Shown here piece after piece: positions 9,877 through 17,488 of a DNA stretch of 45,063 nt. Location: the NCBI GenBank assembly GCA_018883885.1, contig JAHLFH010000012.1, positions 1 through 45,063 on the forward strand, in the 5' to 3' direction. Origin of the DNA: Candidatus Faecalibacterium intestinavium (GTDB taxonomy: Bacteria; Bacillota; Clostridia; Oscillospirales; Ruminococcaceae). A program made the position numbers and the translations under genes. Position 1 is the first letter of the stretch. Each line of letters begins with the position of its first letter. The notes beneath the pieces are model-generated. The model saw only the letters and a program-made list of their open reading frames with translations. It had not been told where the DNA came from and searched no databases.

Positions 9877-10626
9877 ATGAAACTGGCAGGAAAAACCGAT
9901 GTGGGCCGGGTGCGCCGGGAAAATCAGGACGACTTTCGTGCCGGTGTGCTGCCGGGCGGGGCGGCCTGGGCCCTTGTGTGCGACGGCATGGGCGGCGCAC
10001 GGGGCGGAAGGGAAGCCTCCCGCGGGGCCTGCGACGTGATTGAACGGTGCTTTCAGGAGCAGTACAGCCGCTGTCTGCCCGGGATGGAGCAGGCGTTCCT
10101 GGAGGAGGTTCTGAGCAGCGCCAACCACTATGTCTTCCAGAAATCGTCTCAGGAGGAGTCGCTGGCCGGCATGGGCACCACCGCTGTCTGCGCCCTGGTT
10201 CGCTCGGGCCGGATTCACCTGTGCCATGCGGGGGATTCCCGCGCTTACCTCTACCATGCCGGGCGGCTGATCCAGCTGACCCACGACCATTCCTACGTGC
10301 AGGAGCTGGTGGACTGCGGCACCATTACCCCCCAGGAAGCGGAGCATCACCCCCAGAAGAACATCATCACCCGGGCGCTTGGGGTGGATTACCGTCTTTG
10401 TCCGGACTACACCTCGGTGGTCATGCTGCCGGGGGATCTGCTGCTGCTCTGCTCGGACGGGCTGACCAACTTTGTCCCGGCGGCTGAGATGGAGAAGATC
10501 CTCGGGCAGAGTTCCTTCTACGATGCGCCCGACCGCCTTGTGGAGGCGGCCAACGCGGGCGGCGGCCAGGATAACATCACGGCGCTGCTGCTGGGGGCGG
10601 AGCCGCTGGAGGTGAAACATGGATAA
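9877..10626 (+). CDS. PP2C-type Ser/Thr phosphatase
   Basis: DVGRVRRENQD, CDGMGGARGG, AGDSRAYLY, CSDGLTNFV, GGQDNITALL; directly upstream of prkC. Confidence 0.95.
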   Translation: MKLAGKTDVGRVRRENQDDFRAGVLPGGAAWALVCDGMGGARGGREASRGACDVIERCFQEQYSRCLPGMEQAFLEEVLSSANHYVFQKSSQEESLAGMGTTAVCALVRSGRIHLCHAGDSRAYLYHAGRLIQLTHDHSYVQELVDCGTITPQEAEHHPQKNIITRALGVDYRLCPDYTSVVMLPGDLLLLCSDGLTNFVPAAEMEKILGQSSFYDAPDRLVEAANAGGGQDNITALLLGAEPLEVKHG

Positions 10627-12523
10627 TCTCATCGGCAGAACGCTGGATGGGCTGTATGAGGTGCGGGAGCTGATCGGCTCAGGCGGGATGGCGAACGTCT
10701 ACAAGGCGGTCTGCATGGGGCAGAACGGCCCGGTCCCGCCGGGGACGGTGGTGGCCGTCAAAGTCCTGCGGGAGGAGTTTATGCACGACCCGGACCTTGT
10801 CCGGCGCTTCAAGAACGAATCCAAGGCGATTTCCCTTCTGCACCACGCCAACATTGTCAAGGTCTACGACGTCTCGGTCAGCGACGAGCTGCAATATATC
10901 GTTATGGAGTATGTGGACGGCATGACCCTGCGGGAATACCTCAACAAGCGGGGCGGCAAGCTTCCCAGCCGGGAGACGGTCCATTTTATCTCCCAGATTC
11001 TTCAGGCGCTGGAACACGCCCACCGGAACGGCGTGGTGCACCGGGACGTCAAGCCCCAGAACATCATGCTGCTGGACAACGGCCAGCTCCGGATGATGGA
11101 TTTCGGCATCGCCCGGATTTCCCGGGCCGAGAACCAGCTTCTGAGCGGCAAGGCCATGGGCAGCGTCCACTATATCAGCCCGGAACAGGCCCGGGGCGAG
11201 ATGACCGACCCCAAGAGCGACATCTACTCTGTGGGCGTCATGATGTATGAGATGCTTTCCGGCAGGCTTCCCTTTGATTCGGACAATGTGGTGGAGGTTG
11301 CCATCAAGCAGATTTCCGACACAGCCCGGCCCCTGGCCGAGATCGCGCCGGACACCCCCCAGGCTCTTGTCCAGATTACGGAGCGGGCGATGGCGAAACT
11401 GCCGGAGAACCGGTTTTCCAGCGCGGGGGAGATGCTGGAGGCGCTGGAGCGCTATGTCCAGAACCCCGGCATCCAGTTTGATTACAAGTATATCCCGGAA
11501 CAAACACCAGCAAAGGCGGATAAAACTACCATGAATCAGAAAAGCGATTCCCATTCTGCCGGCAAAAAAGGCCCGGCCCCCAAAAAAGGCAAATCCAGAA
11601 AGCGGCGCTCGGTCTTTCTGCCGGTTCTTCTGGGAATCACCGTTGCCTTTGGCCTGGCCTGTGCGGCGCTTTGCTATATGATCCTGCGCAACGCCGACGA
11701 CCCGCTTCTCAACGCGAAGGCGGAGATTGTTCTGGAGGACTATGTCGGCGTTACCCGCAGCGAGGTCAATTCCTCGCCCCAGGTCAGCTCCGGCCAGATC
11801 GTAATCCAGTGGGTGGAGGAGTACAGCAGCACCTACGGCGAGGGGTATGTCTACAAACAGTCCCCGGCCGCCGGGCGGACCGTCCGCGAGGGCCAGACCG
11901 TCACCCTGACGGTCAGTCTGGGCACTCAGTACGTCACCCTCCCGGACACCACCAACTATATGCAGGCCGATGCTGAGCAGCTTCTGCGGGAGCTGGGGGT
12001 GTCGGTGCTGGTGGTCCAGAACGTGGAGCCCTCGGTGGCGGTGGGCGCGGTCATCCGGACCGACCCGGCTGCGGGCAGCACGGTTCCCGCGGGCAGCACG
12101 GTGGTTCTGTATGTCAGCCGCCAGCAGGTTACGACGACTACCACCGTTCCGTCGGTGGTGGGCCTGACGGTGGATGACTCCCGGACGCTCCTTGTCCAGA
12201 ATCATCTGACTCTGGGCAGCCAGACCCAGGCGTACAGCGATCTGCCGGAGGGCACGGTTATTGAACAGGAGCCTGCAGCCAACACGACTGCAAAATTCAA
12301 TACCCGGGTCAATGTTACGGTTTCCGCCGGTCCGGAGCCGCTGCCTGAGCCGGATTCCAGCACCTCGGCGCCTTCTGCGGATGACTGGTGGGGCGACTTG
12401 TGGGGCGGCCTGGGAGGAGGCGGCTCCTCCAGCAGCAGCGGCGGCAGCAGCGGCAGCAGCAGCGCCAGCTCGGAAAGCTCCTCCAGCTCGGAGCCGGGCT
12501 TTATCTGGCCCTGGGATTGGTAA
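10619..12523 (+). CDS. prkC: PASTA-domain Ser/Thr protein kinase (PrkC/PknB type)
   Basis: GSGGMANVYKA, HRDVKPQNIML, DFGIAR, TM helix, about three PASTA repeats. Confidence 0.95.
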   Translation: MDNLIGRTLDGLYEVRELIGSGGMANVYKAVCMGQNGPVPPGTVVAVKVLREEFMHDPDLVRRFKNESKAISLLHHANIVKVYDVSVSDELQYIVMEYVDGMTLREYLNKRGGKLPSRETVHFISQILQALEHAHRNGVVHRDVKPQNIMLLDNGQLRMMDFGIARISRAENQLLSGKAMGSVHYISPEQARGEMTDPKSDIYSVGVMMYEMLSGRLPFDSDNVVEVAIKQISDTARPLAEIAPDTPQALVQITERAMAKLPENRFSSAGEMLEALERYVQNPGIQFDYKYIPEQTPAKADKTTMNQKSDSHSAGKKGPAPKKGKSRKRRSVFLPVLLGITVAFGLACAALCYMILRNADDPLLNAKAEIVLEDYVGVTRSEVNSSPQVSSGQIVIQWVEEYSSTYGEGYVYKQSPAAGRTVREGQTVTLTVSLGTQYVTLPDTTNYMQADAEQLLRELGVSVLVVQNVEPSVAVGAVIRTDPAAGSTVPAGSTVVLYVSRQQVTTTTTVPSVVGLTVDDSRTLLVQNHLTLGSQTQAYSDLPEGTVIEQEPAANTTAKFNTRVNVTVSAGPEPLPEPDSSTSAPSADDWWGDLWGGLGGGGSSSSSGGSSGSSSASSESSSSSEPGFIWPWDW

Positions 12524-12535
12524 ATGGAGGCGGCA

Positions 12536-13435
12536 ATGGAAGGCTATATCGTCAAAGGAATCGGCGGCTTCTACTATGTCAAAACCGGGGAGGAGATTGT
12601 TGAGTGCCGCGCCCGGGGGATTTTCCGCAAACAAAAGCGGAGCCCGGTGGCAGGGGACGAAGTGGTTCTGGCGGCAGAAAACGGTGCGGTTGTGATCGAC
12701 GAGATCGCGCCCCGCAAAAATCTGTTCATCCGGCCGCCGGTGGCGAATCTGGACGTCCTTTTTCTGGTGGCCAGCACCACCCAGCCGGTGCCCAGCACCC
12801 TTGTTCTGGATAAGCTCTCTGCCATCGCAGTGGACAAGGGCGTCCAGCCCGTCGTGGTCTGCACCAAGGGGGATCTGGCTGCGGCGGATTTTCTCGCCCG
12901 GGCCTATGAAAAATCCACCCTTCCGTTTATCCGGATCGACTACGCCACAGGCGAAGGTCTGGCCGAGGTCAAGGACTGGATCAGTGGGCGGCTCTGCGCC
13001 TTCTGCGGCAACTCCGGGGTGGGCAAATCCACCCTGCTGAACGCGCTGCTGCCCGAGCTGGGCCAGCAGACCGGCGAAATCAGCCAGAAACTGGGGCGCG
13101 GACGCCACACCACCCGGGAGGTCACCATCTTTGAGGCCTTCGGCGGGCGGATTGCCGATACGCCGGGGTTTGCCAGCCTTGAAGCAAACCGCGCCGGGTT
13201 TATCCCGAAAGAGCGGCTGGAGCTGGTGTTCCCGGAGTTTGGGCCCTACCTTGGGCAGTGTCAGTTTACCGGCTGCTCTCATCGCAGCGAAAAGGGCTGC
13301 GCGGTGCGCCAGGCTCTGGCTGAGGGAAAGCTCTCCCAAACCCGGTATGACAGTTACTGCGCCATGTACGACGAAGTCAAAGACGTGAAGGAATGGGAAC
13401 AGAAAAAGGGCCCGAATTCCTCGGGCCGGTTCTGA
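12536..13435 (+). CDS. rsgA: Ribosome small subunit-dependent GTPase A
   Basis: Circularly permuted GTPase, CGNSGVGKSTLLNALLP, DTPGF, zinc-binding CQFTGCSH; ATG 12536 has GGAGG 5 nt upstream. Confidence 0.94.
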   Translation: MEGYIVKGIGGFYYVKTGEEIVECRARGIFRKQKRSPVAGDEVVLAAENGAVVIDEIAPRKNLFIRPPVANLDVLFLVASTTQPVPSTLVLDKLSAIAVDKGVQPVVVCTKGDLAAADFLARAYEKSTLPFIRIDYATGEGLAEVKDWISGRLCAFCGNSGVGKSTLLNALLPELGQQTGEISQKLGRGRHTTREVTIFEAFGGRIADTPGFASLEANRAGFIPKERLELVFPEFGPYLGQCQFTGCSHRSEKGCAVRQALAEGKLSQTRYDSYCAMYDEVKDVKEWEQKKGPNSSGRF

Positions 13436-13473
13436 GAAACTCCCTTGTGGAGCCCTTTTGAAGGAGAAGTGCG

Positions 13474-14112
13474 ATGTCCCGCTGTGTGATTCTTTCAGCC
13501 TGCCCTGTGTCTGCCGAGCTGAAACGGCTGCTTCGCCCGGACGACTACATCATCGCCTGCGACGCGGGCTATGAGAACTGCCGCCGTCTGGGCTGCCGGG
13601 CAGACGTTGTGGTGGGGGATTTTGATTCCGCGCCCCGGCCCGAAGAAGCGGCGGGGGAAGGGCTGATCGTCCTGCCCCACGTCAAGGATGACACCGACAC
13701 GGAGTATGCGGCCAAACTGGCGGTCCGGCAGGGATGCACCGAAGCGCTCCTTTTGGGCGCGCTGGGCGGGCGGCGGCTGGACCATACCCTGGCAAACCTC
13801 TGCACCGGGCTTGGCCTGGAACGGCAAGGGGTCCGCGCTGTTCTTCAGGACGAGCGGACCCGGATCTCCTTCGTTCTTCCGGGCCAGAGCCGGACCTACC
13901 CAAAGGGAGAATACTTCTATCTCTCCGTGTTTCCGATGGAGGGCAGGGCCGAGGGGGTCCGTATCCGCGGCGCATTCTACGAGCTGGAAGACGCCGTGCT
14001 GAGCAGCGAGTATCCGCTGGGGGTCAGCAACGAATACGCCCCCGGTTCCTCCTGCATTGAGATCAGCAGCCGGGCGGGTGCGCTGGCCGTGCTGGAAATC
14101 TGCGCCGATTGA
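13474..14112 (+). CDS. thiN: Thiamine pyrophosphokinase
   Basis: CDAGYENCRRLGCRADVVVGDFDS, HVKDDTDTEYA, LGALGGRRLDHTLANL. Confidence 0.93.
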   Translation: MSRCVILSACPVSAELKRLLRPDDYIIACDAGYENCRRLGCRADVVVGDFDSAPRPEEAAGEGLIVLPHVKDDTDTEYAAKLAVRQGCTEALLLGALGGRRLDHTLANLCTGLGLERQGVRAVLQDERTRISFVLPGQSRTYPKGEYFYLSVFPMEGRAEGVRIRGAFYELEDAVLSSEYPLGVSNEYAPGSSCIEISSRAGALAVLEICAD

Positions 14113-14179
14113 CGCGGGCCGGAACATTTTGCTTCGATTTTGACTATACTGGAGCAAAGAAGGAAAGGCGGGTGCAGAT

Positions 14180-14260
14180 ATGCAGATCGTTGTAATCAAA
14201 AGCCCTAAAGTCCTGGCGGGTCTGCTGCGCAGACTGTTCGGAATCAAAAAAGAGGACTGA
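14180..14260 (+). CDS. spoVM: SpoVM-like 26-aa sporulation peptide
   Basis: ATG..TGA encodes MQIVVIKSPKVLAGLLRRLFGIKKED; same length and pattern as B. subtilis SpoVM (MKFYTIKLPKFLGGIVRAMLGSFRKD); RBS AAGGAAAGGCGGG; position after thiN as in B. subtilis. Confidence 0.88.
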   Translation: MQIVVIKSPKVLAGLLRRLFGIKKED

Positions 14261-14284
14261 CGGAACGCGCTCCGGAGTCCAAAC

Positions 14285-14319
14285 AAAAAAGCGGCTGCGT
14301 TTTTGCAGTCGCTTTTTTT
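14285..14319 (+). terminator. Probable bidirectional terminator between spoVM and the convergent minus-strand gene
   Basis: AAAAAAGCGGCTGC-gttttt-GCAGTCGCTTTTTTT. Confidence 0.88.
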
Positions 14320-14331
14320 GCGGGGTGTGAA

Positions 14332-14592
14332 TTAGTGAAAGAATTTCCGCCCCAGCCAGATGCAGATGCAGGCGCCCACGACCGAGACGATAAACGTGCC
14401 GATTATGCCGGTGGCCTGCAGGCCGATCAGACTGAACAGCAGGCTGCCCACAAAACTGCCCAGAATACCCAGACCGATGTTCCGCAGGACAGAGGTCTCG
14501 CTGCCCATCAGCCGTCCGGCGCACCAGCCGGCCAGGGCGCCGATCAGAAGGCTGAAAATAAGAGCGATAAGCGAAGGACCGATGAAAAACAT
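14332..14592 (-). CDS. GlsB/YeaQ/YmgE family membrane protein
   Basis: SLLIGALAGWCAGRLMG...NIGLGILGSFVGSLLF...GTFIVSVVGACICIWLGRKF. Confidence 0.88.
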   Translation of the reverse strand: MFFIGPSLIALIFSLLIGALAGWCAGRLMGSETSVLRNIGLGILGSFVGSLLFSLIGLQATGIIGTFIVSVVGACICIWLGRKFFH

Positions 14593-14629
14593 AGACGAAC
14601 CTCCTTTTCAAATAATCAAGGGAAATGAA

Positions 14630-15319
14630 TCATTCTGCTGCCTGTTCGGCGGCCTGCTGCGCCGTGCGGCAGATTTCTGCCAGGCAGCAGCGGCTGCACG
14701 CGGGTTTCCGGGCGTCGCAGACGGCCCGCCCATGCAGCACAAACCGGTGGCACAGATCGCTGCCCTCCTCGGGCGGGATGATCTTCCAGAGAGCCATCTC
14801 CACCTTCTGGGGCTCCTTGACATTGTCCACCAGCCCGATCCGGTTGGACAGCCGGATGCAGTGGGTGTCGGTGACGATGGCGGGCTTGCCGAAGACGTCG
14901 CCCATAATCAGGTTGGCGCTCTTCCGGCCCACGCCGGGCAGTTCCAGAAGTTCTTCAAAGGTGGTGGGCACCTGGCAGTCGTACTTGTCCCGCAAAACCC
15001 GCATACAGGCCGAGATATCCCGCGCTTTGGAGCGGCCCAGGCCACAGGGCTTGACGATGGCCTCGATTTCCTCCGGTTCGGCCGCGGCCAGGGCGGCCAC
15101 ATTCGGATATTGGGCGAAAAGGTCCTCCACCACGATGTTGACCCGGGCGTCGGTACACTGGGCCGCCAGCCGGACGCTGACCAGAAGCTGCCAGGCGTGG
15201 GCATAGTCCAGGGTGCAGGCCGCGTCGGGGTATTCTTTTTTCAGCCGGTCGATGACCTCCAGCGCCAGCTGACGGCGGGCGGAGAGTTCCTCCTCCGGCA
15301 TTTCTTTTTTCTTCATCAT
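14630..15319 (-). CDS. nth: Endonuclease III
   Basis: HhH LPGVGRKSANLIMG, VDTHCIRLSNRIGL, Fe-S CX6CX2CX5C (CDARKPACSRCCLAEIC); start chosen after GCAGAGGTG on the minus strand. Confidence 0.93.
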   Translation of the reverse strand: MMKKKEMPEEELSARRQLALEVIDRLKKEYPDAACTLDYAHAWQLLVSVRLAAQCTDARVNIVVEDLFAQYPNVAALAAAEPEEIEAIVKPCGLGRSKARDISACMRVLRDKYDCQVPTTFEELLELPGVGRKSANLIMGDVFGKPAIVTDTHCIRLSNRIGLVDNVKEPQKVEMALWKIIPPEEGSDLCHRFVLHGRAVCDARKPACSRCCLAEICRTAQQAAEQAAE

Positions 15320-15343
15320 ACATTGCACCTCTGCTGTTTTCAT

Positions 15344-15372
15344 GATAATAGCATGTTTTGCGGCCATTGTAA
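15344..15372 (-). promoter_or_regulatory. SigA-type promoter for nth
   Basis: Minus strand TTTACA - 17 nt - TATTAT. Confidence 0.65.
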
Positions 15373-15394
15373 ACGGACAGGGAGGGAAAACACC

Positions 15395-15423
15395 TTGTTC
15401 TCCCTCCTGAAATGCGCTATACT
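15395..15423 (+). promoter_or_regulatory. SigA-type promoter for rarA
   Basis: TTGTTC - 17 nt - TATACT. Confidence 0.6.
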
Positions 15424-15485
15424 ATTTTAAAATCCCTGTCATAACCGACAGCGCTGCGCCTGGCAGCGGAAAGGAGGATGTGCCC

Positions 15486-16760
15486 ATGCGTGAGCCGCTG
15501 GCCCAGCGCCTGCGCCCCAAAACGCTGGGGGAAGTTTGTGGTCAGAGCCACCTTCTGGCTCCGGGGCGGGTGTTCCGCCGCACCATTGAGAGCGGACAGA
15601 TCCCCAATATGATCTTCTACGGCCCCTCGGGCACCGGAAAGACAACGGTGGCCCGGATCATCGCCGAGAACAGCGGGATGACCCTGCACAAACTCAACGG
15701 GACCACCTGCGGCACAGGGGACATCAAGGCCGTCTTTCAGGATATCGGGACTCTGGCCGGGGCGGGGGGAATTCTGCTCTATCTGGACGAGATCCAGTAT
15801 CTGAACAAAAAACAGCAGCAGAGCCTTCTGGAGTGCCTTGAGGAGGGAACGGTAACCCTCATTGCCTCCACCACCGAGAACCCGTATTTTTATATCTATA
15901 ACGCGCTTCTTTCCCGCTGCACCGTCTTTGAGTTCAAGAGCCTTACGCCACAGGATATTCAGCAGGGGCTGCGCCGTGCCACCGAAAAGCTGACCGAAGC
16001 CGAGGGGGCGCAGGTGGTGCTGGAGCCGGATGCCTGCGCGTATCTGGCCGAGAGCGCAGGCGGCGATATGCGCAAGGCGCTGGGCTGTCTGGAATTCGCC
16101 GTCACGGCGGCAGAGCCCGGCCCCGGGGGCAAAACCATCACCCTCGAGATGATCCGTCAGGTGACCCGCCGCACCGCCATGCGGTACGACAAGGACGGAG
16201 ACGACCATTATGACATCGTCTCGGCCTATCAGAAGTCGATGCGGGGGTCGGACCCGCAGGCGGCCCTCCATTATCTGGCCCGGCTGCTGGAAGCGGGGGA
16301 TCTGCCCTCGGCCTGCCGGAGGCTGATGGTCTGCGCCTGTGAGGACGTGGGCCTCGCATACCCGCAGATCATCCCCATTGTCAAGGCGGCGGTGGATGCC
16401 GCCAACATGGTGGGCCTGCCCGAAGCCCGCATCCCGCTGGCCGACGCGGTGATTCTGGTGGCCACCAGCCCCAAATCCAACAGCGGCGAGGCCGCCATCG
16501 ACCGGGCCCTGGCCGACGTGCGGGCCGGGCGGACGGGGCCGGTGCCCCGGCAGCTTCAGAACAAGCATTTTGACGGGGAGGATGCGCTGGTCAAAGGGCA
16601 GGGCTACCAGTACGCCCATGATTTCCCCAACCACTGGGTGGACCAGCAGTATCTGCCCGACGCCATTCGGGACGCAAAATATTACCAGTTTGGAGACAAC
16701 CGCACCGAGCAGGCGGCCCGCGCCTACTGGGCCAGAATCAAAGGGGAGGACAAGGTCTGA
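15486..16760 (+). CDS. rarA: Replication-associated recombination protein A (AAA+ ATPase)
   Basis: LAQRLRPKTLGEVCGQ, FYGPSGTGKTTVARIIA, YLDEIQYLNKKQQ, ASTTENPYF. Confidence 0.94.
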   Translation: MREPLAQRLRPKTLGEVCGQSHLLAPGRVFRRTIESGQIPNMIFYGPSGTGKTTVARIIAENSGMTLHKLNGTTCGTGDIKAVFQDIGTLAGAGGILLYLDEIQYLNKKQQQSLLECLEEGTVTLIASTTENPYFYIYNALLSRCTVFEFKSLTPQDIQQGLRRATEKLTEAEGAQVVLEPDACAYLAESAGGDMRKALGCLEFAVTAAEPGPGGKTITLEMIRQVTRRTAMRYDKDGDDHYDIVSAYQKSMRGSDPQAALHYLARLLEAGDLPSACRRLMVCACEDVGLAYPQIIPIVKAAVDAANMVGLPEARIPLADAVILVATSPKSNSGEAAIDRALADVRAGRTGPVPRQLQNKHFDGEDALVKGQGYQYAHDFPNHWVDQQYLPDAIRDAKYYQFGDNRTEQAARAYWARIKGEDKV

Positions 16761-16774
16761 GCGCTTCCCGGGGC

Positions 16775-16803
16775 TTGACAAAATTCCAGGAATCCGGTAG
16801 GAT
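16775..16803 (+). promoter_or_regulatory. SigA-type promoter for the Fur-family gene
   Basis: TTGACA - 17 nt - TAGGAT. Confidence 0.65.
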
Positions 16804-16876
16804 AAAAAAGAATATATGCGATGTCCGGCAGGATCATTGCCGGGGAAATGACCACGAACTTTAAGGAGCCAGATGG

Positions 16877-17269
16877 ATGCGTTACTCAAGGCAGAGAGAA
16901 TTGGTGCTTCACCAGGTGAAATCCCTGTGCACCCACCCGACCGCCGAAGAAGTTTACGAGCAGGCGGTCAAGGAATGCCCGAGCCTTAGTCTGGGCACCG
17001 TTTACCGCAACCTCAACAGTCTTGTCGAGGCGGGGCTGGTCCGCCGCGTCTCCATCCCGGGGCAGGCCGACCGCTTTGACCACACCCTGCGCTGGCACGG
17101 CCACTTCTACTGCACCGCCTGCGGCGGCGTTTCCGACCTTGTAGTGGACAAAGAGCCGATGGAACAGGCGCTGGCGTATCAGACCGGCGAGATCCGGGAC
17201 TGTGTGCTGACCCTGATCGGCGTCTGCAAACAATGCGCGGCAAAACACGCTGCGCAGCATACGGAATAA
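16877..17269 (+). CDS. Fur-family (PerR-like) transcriptional regulator
   Basis: HPTAEEVYEQ, LGTVYRNLNSLVEAGLV, DRFDHTLRWHGHFYCTACG, CKQC. Confidence 0.92.
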   Translation: MRYSRQRELVLHQVKSLCTHPTAEEVYEQAVKECPSLSLGTVYRNLNSLVEAGLVRRVSIPGQADRFDHTLRWHGHFYCTACGGVSDLVVDKEPMEQALAYQTGEIRDCVLTLIGVCKQCAAKHAAQHTE

Positions 17270-17278
17270 ACCTTTGCC

Positions 17279-17318
17279 TGCACGGGCGGAACCATCTTCC
17301 GTCCGTGCGCTTTTTTTG
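17279..17318 (+). terminator. Rho-independent terminator
   Basis: TGCACGGGCGGAA-ccatc-TTCCGTCCGTGC followed by GCTTTTTTT. Confidence 0.88.
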
Positions 17319-17362
17319 GACGCCGGAGGGGAAGGGAACGGGCGGAAAATGCAAAATATCCC

Positions 17363-17391
17363 TTGTCGATTCGGCCCGCCGGGCGTATAAT
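17363..17391 (+). promoter_or_regulatory. SigA-type promoter for miaB
   Basis: TTGTCG - 17 nt - TATAAT. Confidence 0.75.
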
Positions 17392-17488
17392 AAAGAGAGG
17401 CGTCTGCCTGCCTGGGAGGGTTATGCAGGCGCCGGTCAATACAGTATCATAAGCCTGCGGAGGTTGCCGCAGGGTAAGGAAGGCATCG

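Noticed and set aside
12421-12495. AGC/GGC-rich tract as a satellite or CRISPR-like repeat
   Set aside because: It is in frame inside prkC and encodes the Ser/Gly tail; units are irregular.
10679-13339. 886-aa minus-strand ORF antisense to prkC-rsgA
   Set aside because: Same shadow-ORF effect; low-complexity poly-Ala segment mirrors the Ser-rich tail of PrkC.
14122-14150. SigE-type promoter directly upstream of spoVM (GAACATT ... TATACT)
   Set aside because: The -35-like GAACATT is reasonable but the -10 fits SigA TATACT better than CATACAAT; too weak to call without TSS data.
14360-15430. 356-aa plus-strand ORF opposite the GlsB-like gene and nth
   Set aside because: Antisense to two recognised minus-strand genes with terminator and promoter in the right orientation.
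16825-16843. CCGGCA-N7-TGCCGG hairpin upstream of the Fur-family gene as an autoregulatory operator
   Set aside because: Does not resemble the known Fur or PerR box and lies downstream of the promoter; a short GC hairpin is expected by chance here.
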